In this document: one piece after another, positions 52,802 through 61,124 of the stretch
Position numbering within the stretch: the stretch's first letter is position 1
Layout of the letters: every line of letters begins with the position of its first letter
Source of the DNA: JAVJSD01 sp040219575
GTDB taxonomy: Bacteria; Planctomycetota; Planctomycetia; Pirellulales; Pirellulaceae
DNA length: 64,000 nt
Reading direction: 5' to 3'
NCBI GenBank assembly: GCA_040219575.1
Contig: JAVJSD010000116.1
Location: 62,001 to 126,000, forward strand
Notes under the pieces: model-generated
The model's database searches: none
What the model was told of the DNA's origin: nothing
Seen by the model: only the letters and a program-made list of their open reading frames with translations
Program-made: the position numbers and the translations under genes

Positions 52802-53638
52802 ATGAAAATGAAGGTGGCAAGTGTTCAAGACCCCCAGTGGCCCAAACGTCTCGCACAAATCGATTCGCCCGTCGAGGATATCCGCCTGCCGGACGCCGAC
52901 GAGCACGTGTCGCAGGATGCCGAGTGGTGCGAGGCGGTGATCGATGGTGAGTCGCGGCGGATCCGCTTTCACGACTACCACAAGATCTACAGTGTTCCAG
53001 GGCTCTACGAGGGCATCTTCTACGAGAGCCTCAAGTGCTGCTCGCCCAGTCGCGTGGCGGCGCTGCTGCAAGAGCTGATGCTCGATTTCGACGACGAGCC
53101 CCAGGATCTGAGAATCCTCGATCTCGGCGCCGGCAATGGGATGGTGGGCGATGAACTCAGGGCGCGCGACGCCGAATGCGTGGTGGGCGTCGACATCATT
53201 CCGGAAGCCAAGGAGGCCGCCGAGCGCGACCGCCCGGGCGTGTACGACGACTATTTCGTCACCGACATGACCGACCTGCCCGAGCGGCATGAGGAGAAGA
53301 TCCGCGATCGCCGCCTGAACTGCCTGACGTCGGTGGCCGCGCTCGGGTTCGGCGACATCCCGCCCAAGGCCTTTCTCAAGTCGCTCGATCTGATCGAGGT
53401 CGGCGGTTGGGTGGCCTTCACCATCAAGGAGGACTTCCTTCACGAGCGCGACACCAGCGGATTCTCCCAGGCCGTCCGCGCGCTGAACCGTGAACAGATT
53501 CTGCAAACGCACGCCTACCGCCGCTTCCAGCATCGAGTGTCGATGACCGGCCAGCCGCTGTACTATGTGATCGTGGTGGCCAAGAAGCAGAACGACGTCC
53601 CCGGCGAGTGGCTCGAAGACGAGCGATTCAACACGTAG
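52802..53638 (+). CDS. SAM-dependent methyltransferase
   Basis: The 278-residue class I methyltransferase has its SAM-binding motif I at LRILDLGAGNGMVGDELRAR (about 100-120) and motif II at VVGVDIIPEAKEAAERDRPG. A later VGGWVAFTIKEDF strand follows. The substrate is unknown. AAGGAA precedes the ATG at 52802. It is divergent from marR. Upstream starts in frame (52736) look less likely. Confidence 0.85.
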   Translation: MKMKVASVQDPQWPKRLAQIDSPVEDIRLPDADEHVSQDAEWCEAVIDGESRRIRFHDYHKIYSVPGLYEGIFYESLKCCSPSRVAALLQELMLDFDDEPQDLRILDLGAGNGMVGDELRARDAECVVGVDIIPEAKEAAERDRPGVYDDYFVTDMTDLPERHEEKIRDRRLNCLTSVAALGFGDIPPKAFLKSLDLIEVGGWVAFTIKEDFLHERDTSGFSQAVRALNREQILQTHAYRRFQHRVSMTGQPLYYVIVVAKKQNDVPGEWLEDERFNT

Positions 53639-53674
53639 GTCGAACGGGACTGCGAAACAAAAAGAATCAAGCCG

Positions 53675-53714
53675 GCGGCCTGCGCATCGTATTGCTCGAC
53701 GCGCAGGGCCGCCG
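53675..53714. terminator. Hairpin between convergent genes
   Basis: GGCCTGCGC and GCGCAGGGCC pair with one bulged G, extended by GC/GC, and CTTTTCG follows on the plus strand. It lies between the methyltransferase and the convergent secreted-protein gene. Confidence 0.6.
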
Positions 53715-53792
53715 CTTTTCGTAGGGCGGCCTTCCAGGCTGCCAGAGAAAGACGCGTTCCCGGCAATCGCGCGGCCGCTGTCGCGACGGTTT

Positions 53793-54341
53793 CTACTTCG
53801 CGTCCCGGCGAAGCGAGGTCGCCGCCCAGCGGCCGGTGGCGGAACTGAAGGCGGCGATACGGTCGGGCGAGACGATTGTTACGAGATCATCTCCCACCGC
53901 CGCGGGAGCGGCCGCGTCGATCGCGTCCCACTTGCCGACGTCGGCGCTGAAAGCGTACACCCTTCCATCGACCTGGAAGACCGCCAGGGCGGACGACACC
54001 ACGGGCACGCACGTGCTCCCGGTCGACATCAGAAGCTTGACGGTGCGCCACTCCCCCTGCCGGTCGACGACCACCAGTTCCGTGATCTTCTCGCCCTCCA
54101 GCTGGAACGCGCACACGCGGTCGCCCATGACCGGCGTGGCGACGACATCGTCCGGAAAGGTATGCCGCGCCCATTTCCCCGATACTTTGCTGTAGGCCAA
54201 AAATTCGTTGGCGTCCTTGACCTGCGTCACGATCAGATGCTCGCCTTGCAGGTAATGCGGCCCGCCGGCTTCCTGCGCCGAACCGCCGATCGAAAGGAAG
54301 AAGGTGAGCAGCGCGCCGAAGGTTGAAGTCTGGATGTTCAT
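53793..54341 (-). CDS. Secreted beta-repeat protein, unknown function
   Basis: The 182-residue protein has a signal peptide ending near GGSAQ (residue 22). The rest has repeating strands of about 45 residues: HLIVTQVKDANEFLAYSKVS, GKWARHTFPDD, VFQVDGRVYAFSADVGKWDA and IVSPDRIAAFSSATGRWAAT. These resemble blades of a partial propeller. It lies 42 bases downstream of the heme-motif gene at 54383-56140, probably cotranscribed. Confidence 0.75.
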   Translation of the reverse strand: MNIQTSTFGALLTFFLSIGGSAQEAGGPHYLQGEHLIVTQVKDANEFLAYSKVSGKWARHTFPDDVVATPVMGDRVCAFQLEGEKITELVVVDRQGEWRTVKLLMSTGSTCVPVVSSALAVFQVDGRVYAFSADVGKWDAIDAAAPAAVGDDLVTIVSPDRIAAFSSATGRWAATSLRRDAK

Positions 54342-54382
54342 GCCTCTCTCTTTCCGCGTGAAGAAAACGGTCGCTCGCCAAG

Positions 54383-56140
54383 TCACGAATCCGACGCCAG
54401 CAATTCGCGCCAACGCTGCGGTTCGTTTCCGCCGTCCCTGCCGGTCAATTGGCGCAGCACGCGCAGCAGCAGATCGCGCTGCGGCGAGTCGCGGTCGGTG
54501 ACGGGGTGCGCATCGAAATGCTCCTGCTGCTCCGGCGGCAGCACGCGCGTGCGGACCAGGAAGTCGAACCGCTGCATGGCGGGCCAGGGCGACGCGTCCG
54601 GGACGTACTGCATCAGGGAGAAGTCTTGCCGCAGGTAAGTAATGTCGGCCCGCACCAATCCCACGCCGCTGCGACCGCTGTAGTACACCTGCGGCAGTGG
54701 GCTGCCGGGAAGGGGCACGGCTCCCGTGAGCGTATCGGCCGAAGCACGCGTCGCCGGCGCATGGCAGAGGGTGCAATTGCGAAAATGGTTGACCTTCACC
54801 AGTTCCCGCTGCACCCACCGCCCCTGATCATCGCGATAGGGGCGGTTGGGCGGGGGCAGCTCGAGCGCCGCGAGAAGTTCGGGCACGGCGCCTTTCGCAG
54901 CAAGTTCGATCAGGGCGTCGGCGGCGTTGAGAGCCACCGGCTCCCAGGGGTATTGCAGCCCCTCGGCCAGCACTTGCAGGTAGTCGGAAGGCCGACGGTC
55001 GCGGAGGGCCTCGATCGCCGCCACGCGCACCTCGGGCCTCAGTTCGTACAGGGCGCGACGCGCCAGCGCGCGGGAAGCCTCCGGACCTTCGATGTGCGCG
55101 TAGGCGTTGACCAGCGACATCGACAGCGTCACGCTCTCCGGCAGCAGCATCTGCTCCAGCGCGGGAACGTGGTGGGGAGTGCGCCACAGCTTTTCATCAT
55201 TCAGCTTTTCCGTAAGCGACTGCAATCGCTCAATTTCCTCCATCGCCGACCCGGAGGAAATGCGCGAGCTAAAGCTGGATCGCGACGGGCGACCCGATCG
55301 TGATCGAATCTCAGTCGAGACTTTCTTCAAAGTCGCCAGTCGTTCGCCCTGCGTCTGGCAGCCTCCATCCCAACGAAAGGGAAACCCTGCGAGATCTTCC
55401 CGCGAGGCGACCAACTTCCGCAGCATCGAAGAATCGGGCAATTGGTTGCTGGACTCCTTCTTCTGTTTGTTCGACTCCGCCTTCGCCCGATTCACTGCGG
55501 CGGCGATAAGATTCTTCGCAATCTCGCCTTGGTCATCGAGCCGATGTTCTGGAACGTACTCTTGCAGTTGATGGCGCAATTCCGACTCCGGCAGAGCATT
55601 GAGCCGCATGCTGCCGACGATGGACGCCGTCGTTTCGCCTTGCCGCGCAATCTCGACAGCCGGCGATGCGGTTGTCGCAGCGGCGACGTCGACCGTCGGT
55701 CGGGCGTCGGTGCTGCTGGAGCCCTGCAACGGGTCGCGCTCACGCGTCACACCTTGGCGAATGCGAACGGCGCGCCGCGTGGCGTCGCGGTGATCGACGC
55801 GTTTCGCTTCCTCCTCCCAAAGCTGCTTCTCGCGCAGCGCCTCGAGCGCCGGATTCTCGGTGGGAGCAGGCGGCACGCGTTGGACCTCCGACGCGACCGT
55901 CACCAGGACCGGGCCGGCAGGAACTGCCTCGTCGGTCGTGGCGAACAGCGACGGCCACAGAGCGTAGACGCCCGCCGGCACGCCCATCAGCACCGCCAGC
56001 AACAGCAGTGCCGCCGCGATCGCCGACCGATTGACGACATACTCGGCGTTTCCCGGGCGAGTTTCGTGGTCGGGGCGAGTCATGCCCCGACCACGCTCGG
56101 AGAGAGTCGGCACACGCGTCAGGGATAGCGCTCGTCGCAT
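54383..56140 (-). CDS. HEAT-repeat protein with c-type heme motif, paralogue 1
   Basis: The 585-residue protein has a transmembrane helix near residues 39-58 (IAAALLLLAVLMGVPAGVYA), a polar region and HEAT-like repeats (about 320-440; ALARRALYELRPEVRVAAIE, LQVLAEGLQYPWEPVALNAA). A CxxCH motif (NCTLCHAPAT, near 455) suggests covalent heme c attachment. The remaining C-terminal domain contains YLRQDFSLMQYVPDASPW and FDFLVRTRVL. It is closely related to the upstream gene, and both occur in tandem. The ATG at 56140 was chosen from AGGAG and by comparison with the paralogue (MRR start). Confidence 0.87.
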   Translation of the reverse strand: MRRALSLTRVPTLSERGRGMTRPDHETRPGNAEYVVNRSAIAAALLLLAVLMGVPAGVYALWPSLFATTDEAVPAGPVLVTVASEVQRVPPAPTENPALEALREKQLWEEEAKRVDHRDATRRAVRIRQGVTRERDPLQGSSSTDARPTVDVAAATTASPAVEIARQGETTASIVGSMRLNALPESELRHQLQEYVPEHRLDDQGEIAKNLIAAAVNRAKAESNKQKKESSNQLPDSSMLRKLVASREDLAGFPFRWDGGCQTQGERLATLKKVSTEIRSRSGRPSRSSFSSRISSGSAMEEIERLQSLTEKLNDEKLWRTPHHVPALEQMLLPESVTLSMSLVNAYAHIEGPEASRALARRALYELRPEVRVAAIEALRDRRPSDYLQVLAEGLQYPWEPVALNAADALIELAAKGAVPELLAALELPPPNRPYRDDQGRWVQRELVKVNHFRNCTLCHAPATRASADTLTGAVPLPGSPLPQVYYSGRSGVGLVRADITYLRQDFSLMQYVPDASPWPAMQRFDFLVRTRVLPPEQQEHFDAHPVTDRDSPQRDLLLRVLRQLTGRDGGNEPQRWRELLASDS

Positions 56141-56175
56141 CACGAGTCTCCTGGGTGCGAGAAGACGGTTCGCCA

Positions 56176-56265
56176 GTGCCGCAACAGTTACGTGCCGCAA
56201 CAATTACGCGCCGCGACAATGTCAGGCCGCGATGGTTATGGGCCGCGAAGATTCGAGCCGCGAAG
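56176..56265. repeat. Degenerate 16-base tandem repeats between paralogues
   Basis: About five to six units of 16-17 bases occur, each with GCCGCRACA or GCCGCGA followed by an ATTAC-like end. They become more diverged towards the distal end. The array lies just upstream of the 54383-56140 gene. Confidence 0.6.
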
Positions 56266-56421
56266 TGAAGAGTCGAGCTGCCGATCGTCGTCATCCGCCG
56301 CGGCGTCCTCGTTGCCGTCATTGTCCACAGTCAAGCGGATAAGGCAAGGAAATTACGCCGCCGATCGCTGTGCATCAATCGGCTTGATGCGCGCTGCACA
56401 TCGATTCGATCCAGACAAGAC

Positions 56422-57978
56422 TCAGCGAACGAGTCCCACGAGTTCTCTCCACCGCTGCGGATCATCACCCCCGTCCTTGCCTGTGAGACCTCGCAGAGCG
56501 TAGAGCAGGGCTTGCCGGTGCGACGAAGAACCCGGATTCTCCCAGGAACTCGCCTCGAGTTGCGCCCGTTCCTCCACGGACAGCACGCGCGTGCGGACCA
56601 GGAAATCGAAGCGCTGCATGGAAGGCCATGGCGCCGCATCGACGACGGACTCCATCACGGAAAAATCCTGCCGCAGATAGGTCGCGTCGGCCCGCACCGA
56701 GGCGCCGCCGATTTCCCCGTAGAAGTTCACTGGGAGTTTTTCACCGGGCGTGGGGACAAGGCCGCCGAAGCTGCCGAACGAATCCGGCGTCGCAGGGGCA
56801 TGGCACAGCGCGCAATTGCGCAGGTGGTTGACCTTCACCAGTTCGCGAACCACCATGCGCCCACGCACATCGCGCTGAGGCGCGGTCGGCGGCGGCTCCT
56901 CGAGCATGCGGATCAAACGCGGCGCGACCTCCTTCACGTCGAGTCGGACCAGCGCCTCCGCGGCGTGAATCGACACGGGCGCCCAGGGATAACGCAGTCC
57001 CGCCGTCAGCGCGTCACGGTACTGCGGCACGCCGCGCGTTCGCAGGGCGTCGATCGCCTTGGCCCGCACGGCGGAGGAAACGTCGTACAGCGCGCGACGA
57101 GCCAGCGCCTGCGTCGCTTCCCGGCCCTCGATGCGGGAGAGTGCATCGACCATCGCCAACACGATCATCTCCCCTTCAACCTGCAACGTCTGCTCGAGCG
57201 CGGCGACGTGCTCCCGCTTGTTCCACTGCTGTGAGTCCCCGAGTCGGTCGAGGATCGCCTGCATCCGTTCCGTCGGGGAGCGGGGCGCGGACGAAATCGA
57301 GAAACCTACGATGGGCCTGGCCATCGTCGACGACGGCGTGGGGAGACGAATCGATCCGTTGATCGTTCGGGAGACTTCCGCCAGGCAATTCAGCCGCTCT
57401 CCTTCGATCTGGCAGCCGTCGCGAAATTGAAAGGGAAGGCCGGCCAGATCGTCGCGCTGTCGAACAAGTTCACGCAGCCGCGAAGGGTCGGGCGGTCCGC
57501 TCTTCAGCTCGACGACCGGCGACCTTGCTGGAGGAAACAGACTACTGGTCCACTTGCCGTCGTTGTCGATACGCAGCTCGGGCGCCTCGTTTCGCAATTG
57601 CACGAGCAGTTCGTCTTCGCGGTAAATGAGATCCTCGGGAAGCGGCTCTGCGGCCGGCGAAATCGGCGCAATGCTCGACGAAGCTGGTGCGTCGGGTTTC
57701 GGCGGCGGCGGGGCGGCGCCGCGTGGAGACGCCAGCGGCAGGGGCGATTGATCGCAAAGAACAGGATCGGTGGACGGCGGCGACGAGGAAACACGCCCGA
57801 CGGGTTCGGCGTTGTTCAGCCATCCCCATTTGACCACCGCGCCGACAATCGATGCGAACAACAGCAACGTCGACAACAGCGCCGCCGTTATCACGAAACG
57901 CCGGACAAGATGGAAGACGCCAAAATGCTCGCGGTGTGAGGCATACGCTGCTGTAGACAAACTCGTCGTACGGCGCAT
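56422..57978 (-). CDS. HEAT-repeat protein with c-type heme motif, paralogue 2
   Basis: The 518-residue protein is a paralogue of the next gene and of the same layout: transmembrane helix near residues 29-50 (FVITAALLSTLLLFASIVGA), a Pro/Ala/Ser-rich linker, HEAT-like repeats (ALARRALYDVSSAVRAKAID and AGLRYPWAPVSIHAAEALVR) and CxxCH (NCALCHAPAT, near 390). The C-terminal domain with YLRQDFSVMESVVDAAPWPS is shared. Two neighbouring heme-motif proteins may function together, for instance in electron transfer or as a signalling pair. The ATG at 57978 follows AGGGAG. Confidence 0.87.
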   Translation of the reverse strand: MRRTTSLSTAAYASHREHFGVFHLVRRFVITAALLSTLLLFASIVGAVVKWGWLNNAEPVGRVSSSPPSTDPVLCDQSPLPLASPRGAAPPPPKPDAPASSSIAPISPAAEPLPEDLIYREDELLVQLRNEAPELRIDNDGKWTSSLFPPARSPVVELKSGPPDPSRLRELVRQRDDLAGLPFQFRDGCQIEGERLNCLAEVSRTINGSIRLPTPSSTMARPIVGFSISSAPRSPTERMQAILDRLGDSQQWNKREHVAALEQTLQVEGEMIVLAMVDALSRIEGREATQALARRALYDVSSAVRAKAIDALRTRGVPQYRDALTAGLRYPWAPVSIHAAEALVRLDVKEVAPRLIRMLEEPPPTAPQRDVRGRMVVRELVKVNHLRNCALCHAPATPDSFGSFGGLVPTPGEKLPVNFYGEIGGASVRADATYLRQDFSVMESVVDAAPWPSMQRFDFLVRTRVLSVEERAQLEASSWENPGSSSHRQALLYALRGLTGKDGGDDPQRWRELVGLVR

Positions 57979-58146
57979 GAGAGAAGTCTCCCTGTGAGAA
58001 GAGCAGGAGTCGCCGACGTTCGCCAGATCAGGAAGTAATTCGCCCAGGACGGACAGTTATTTGACATCTTCCGCCCGGCTCGGCATCATCGGTTGACCGC
58101 GGCTTCCACCACGCCTAGCGATATCCCTCCTTTGCGAAAGAGCGCC

Positions 58147-59070
58147 ATGTCCCGCCTGCACCTGTTTTGCATCCGCCCTGTGATCATTGGACTTCTCTGC
58201 CTGTCGACGGTTTCTTTCGCCCCGGCCGCCGACAAGGAGAAGCTGTTCGTCGCGGAGCCGTTTACCGACTCCGAGTCGTTCACCGCCGGCATCGAGGGCC
58301 CCGCCTGCGACGCCGAAGGAAACGTGTACGCCGTCAGCTTCCAGCAGCGGACGAACATCGGCCGCGTCTCGCCCGACGGCAAGGCGGCGCTGTTCCTCGA
58401 ACTCGACGAGGGGAGCGCCGGCAACGGCATCCGCTTCGACGCCAAAGGCATGATGTACGTCGCCGACTACAAAGGACACAACCTGCTGAAGATCGATCCG
58501 AAAACGAAGAAGATCGAGGTGCTGGCGCACGAGGACCGAATGAGTCAGCCCAACGACATCGCCATCGGACCCGACGGCGTGCTGTACGCCAGCGACCCCA
58601 ACTGGGGAAAGAACACCGGGCAGATTTGGCGCATCGATCCCACGGGCAAGGTGACGCTGCTGGCCGGCGACCTGGGCACCACCAACGGCATCGAGGTCAG
58701 TCCCGATGGCAAAACGCTGTACGTGAACGAAAGCGTGCAGCGCAACGTGTGGGCCTTCCCGCTCAAGGAAGACGGCACCGCCGGCGAGAAGCAACTGGTG
58801 AAGCAATTCCCCGACCACGGCTTCGACGGCATGCGCTGCGACGCCGACGGCAATCTCTACATCACGCGCTACGGCAAGGGGACCGTGGTGAAGATGTCGC
58901 CCAAGGGGAAGATCCTGCAGGAGATCGACGTCCTGGGCATGCGGCCCAGCAATCTCTGCTTCGGCGGCCCGGACGGCCGGACGGTCTACGTGACGGAGGT
59001 CGAGCATACGCGACTGGTCCGCTTCCGCGTCGATCAGCCGGGCCTCGCTTGGAAGCGTTGGCAACAGTAG
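58147..59070 (+). CDS. Exported SMP-30/gluconolactonase-like protein
   Basis: The 307-residue protein has a signal peptide (about 1-26, LFCIRPVIIGLLCLSTVSFA) and a six-bladed propeller of the SGL family: IEGPACDAEGNVYAVS, GNGIRFDAKGMMYVADYKGH, MSQPNDIAIGPDGVLYASDP (with the metal-site Asn/Asp), LGTTNGIEVSPDGKTLYVNE and FDGMRCDADGNLYITRYGKG. Such proteins hydrolyse lactones or bind sugars. The ATG at 58147 gives a complete signal peptide. It is divergent from the paralogue at 56422-57978. Confidence 0.9.
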   Translation: MSRLHLFCIRPVIIGLLCLSTVSFAPAADKEKLFVAEPFTDSESFTAGIEGPACDAEGNVYAVSFQQRTNIGRVSPDGKAALFLELDEGSAGNGIRFDAKGMMYVADYKGHNLLKIDPKTKKIEVLAHEDRMSQPNDIAIGPDGVLYASDPNWGKNTGQIWRIDPTGKVTLLAGDLGTTNGIEVSPDGKTLYVNESVQRNVWAFPLKEDGTAGEKQLVKQFPDHGFDGMRCDADGNLYITRYGKGTVVKMSPKGKILQEIDVLGMRPSNLCFGGPDGRTVYVTEVEHTRLVRFRVDQPGLAWKRWQQ

Positions 59071-59159
59071 CCGGGGATTTCTGCACCCCCTGAGAAAATT
59101 CGCAGTATGCGAAGAATAGGCGAAGCCTGGAAGGTTTTCCGGCCAGCGTGACCGTAGTG

Positions 59160-59185
59160 GATCGGCGCGCGCGGTTTCGCCGATC
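59160..59185 (+). terminator. Hairpin after the SMP-30-like gene
   Basis: GATCGGCG and CGCCGATC form a perfect 8-bp stem with a ten-base loop. It lies 90 bases after the stop and about 70 bases before the porin-like gene. A smaller 6-bp inverted repeat (TTCGCA / TGCGAA) lies at 59099-59113. Confidence 0.5.
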
Positions 59186-59257
59186 ATAACCGGCACAACC
59201 GCTAAAACTGGCGCATTTTCCGCGCCTTCGTTCAGCTATCGCCCGGGGGGGTGACGT

Positions 59258-60856
59258 TTGGGTTCGACGCGTATTCCAACACTCCGCTGGGTGCTGCTGC
59301 TGACGGCGGTGAGTGTGACCATCGCTGCGCCGGCACGCGCCCAGTTCGGTTTCGGACTGGCCCCGGACGATTCACCCTGGTCGCGCGGCGCGGTCTTTGC
59401 GCCGCCCGTTCGGGCGGGCCAAAGCGGCACGATCGAGGGCAAGCTTCCTCTGCGCCGCCTTCCCGAGGTGACGCCCGTCTCGTATACGGACGGCGCGGCC
59501 TTGCTCCCCCCGGCGAATTCGCCGTACGCCGTCCACCCGACGCGCCCTCCCGGCGCCGAACGGCTGCCGCCGACATCGACGCGCCCGGCGTTTGCCGATC
59601 CTGCACTCGAAAGCGTGCCGGCGCCCGGGCCGGATTATCGCCCCGCTGCACAGTCCTTCAATCCGCTCGCCCCACCGCCAGCGCCATTGCTGGGGACCCT
59701 GCCGCCACAGCACTCCGCCGTCTTTTGTCCTCCGATTGTGCCGCCTGGCGCCGTCGGCCTGAACTACCAGACGCCCGCCGGCGCCGCCCCCGTGGGCGCC
59801 ACCTGGTTCGACATTCCCTGCCTGCGGGTCGACCAGTTCCATCTCGACTTCATGGGCCGGGCAGCGTACGAGAACGACCAGCGGATCGAGTGGACCGGCG
59901 TGGAAGCCACCTTCGGCGTGGAAGGCTCGCTGCTGGCCGGAGCGCGAAAGAACCTGGGCATGTTCACCACCGGCCTCGAGGCCGAGATTCTGCTCAACCA
60001 ACCTTTCGACCGCAACATCCTGGCCGATACCGCCGAGCGCCGTTCCTACCTGGCCAATTGGGACATCGATCCGGTGCAAATCTCGCAGCTTTACCTCACC
60101 GCGCGCCGCAACGATTTCATGGTGGCCGTCGGCAAGATGACCACGCCGTTCGGCCGCACGTACTTTCCCCTTTATGAGAACGATCGCAGCGACGCGCCGT
60201 TCATTCGCACCGAATCGATCCTGTGGCGAGAGACCGGCTTTTTGATGCAATGGGACCCCAGAAACTGGGTGATGTCGGTCGGGCTGATGAACGGCGGCCC
60301 CGAGAAGGACGCCAATTCGTCGAAGGGCCTCGTCGCCCGCGTCGGCTATGAGACCGACTGGATGGCGATCGGCAGTTCGATCAAACAACAGGATGGGATC
60401 GGATCCGAGCAACAGAAGACCTTCAACAACCATGTCGGCTTCGACGGCATGGTCCGCCGCGGGCCGTGGACGCTGTCGGGGGAAGTGATCTACGACCTGT
60501 ACGGATTCCGCCGGCAGTTCGATCCGCTGGATAGTACGTGGGGCCGCAGTATTTACTATCGCGATCAAAACATCGGCCCCTTCCAACCGATTACGGGTTT
60601 GGGCTATTACGCGAACCTGGGATATTCCCAGGGACACTGGACGACGATGCTCAACTTTGGGCAATTTCATCCCAAACAGATCGGCGACGCCCGACACGAC
60701 GTGACGAACTGGCGGGCGATCGCCAAAGTGATCTGGCACTTCGGCCCGACCGATACGTACCTGATGTGTCTGTGGGAGAACAATGTGCCGGGCGCCCAGG
60801 ACGGCAGGCTGCGGCAAGGCGTCGATGTGCTAGCAGGTTTCCAACTGGCCCTGTGA
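59258..60856 (+). CDS. Outer-membrane beta-barrel (porin-like) protein, TTG start
   Basis: The 532-residue protein has a signal peptide (ending near PARAQ, residue 29). About 140 Pro-rich residues follow, then a barrel domain of alternating strands: DQFHLDFMGRAAYENDQ, RNDFMVAVGKMTTPFGRTYF, WVMSVGLMNGGPEKD and TDTYLMCLWENNVPG, ending with QLAL-type terminal strand and Leu. The KMTTPFGR segment resembles phosphate-selective porin O/P-type proteins. No ATG fits; TTG at 59258 follows GGGGGG and begins the signal peptide. The passage through the outer membrane of an unknown solute is inferred. Confidence 0.8.
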   Translation: MGSTRIPTLRWVLLLTAVSVTIAAPARAQFGFGLAPDDSPWSRGAVFAPPVRAGQSGTIEGKLPLRRLPEVTPVSYTDGAALLPPANSPYAVHPTRPPGAERLPPTSTRPAFADPALESVPAPGPDYRPAAQSFNPLAPPPAPLLGTLPPQHSAVFCPPIVPPGAVGLNYQTPAGAAPVGATWFDIPCLRVDQFHLDFMGRAAYENDQRIEWTGVEATFGVEGSLLAGARKNLGMFTTGLEAEILLNQPFDRNILADTAERRSYLANWDIDPVQISQLYLTARRNDFMVAVGKMTTPFGRTYFPLYENDRSDAPFIRTESILWRETGFLMQWDPRNWVMSVGLMNGGPEKDANSSKGLVARVGYETDWMAIGSSIKQQDGIGSEQQKTFNNHVGFDGMVRRGPWTLSGEVIYDLYGFRRQFDPLDSTWGRSIYYRDQNIGPFQPITGLGYYANLGYSQGHWTTMLNFGQFHPKQIGDARHDVTNWRAIAKVIWHFGPTDTYLMCLWENNVPGAQDGRLRQGVDVLAGFQLAL

Positions 60857-60899
60857 ACGCGGTGCGCCTGAATCCAAAGGCGACGGACGTCATTCCTGG

Positions 60900-60980
60900 C
60901 GGCCGAACTCGCGAGAGCTCGTGAGGGTTTGGAAGCCCTTTGCCGAAATTGAACTTCCAGAAGTCTCACGACTGCAGCTA
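60900..60980. mobile_element. MITE/REP-like element, copy 4 (diverged)
   Basis: The left arm GAACTC-GCGA-GAGCTC is a near hairpin with a GNRA loop. The right side contains GAACTTCCAGAAGTCTCACG, identical to the 47378-47397 stretch of copy 3, then an altered end (GACTGCAGCTAC). It lies in the gap before the glycosyltransferase gene. Confidence 0.65.
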
Positions 60981-61124
60981 CGTCGATTCCTACGTTTGAC
61001 AAAAACGACCTTTCTGGCCCGACCCCGATTCGCTACACTCCCCGCCCCCTCAGAGGGCCGTGTCCCCCGCGCATCCGACGCAACATCGCCAATCAACCTG
61101 GAATCTGCCAAGGAGGACGACATC

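Noticed and set aside
52550..53533. A 327-codon minus-strand open frame between marR and the methyltransferase
   Set aside because: It is antisense to the methyltransferase, which has clear SAM-binding motifs, and has no family character.
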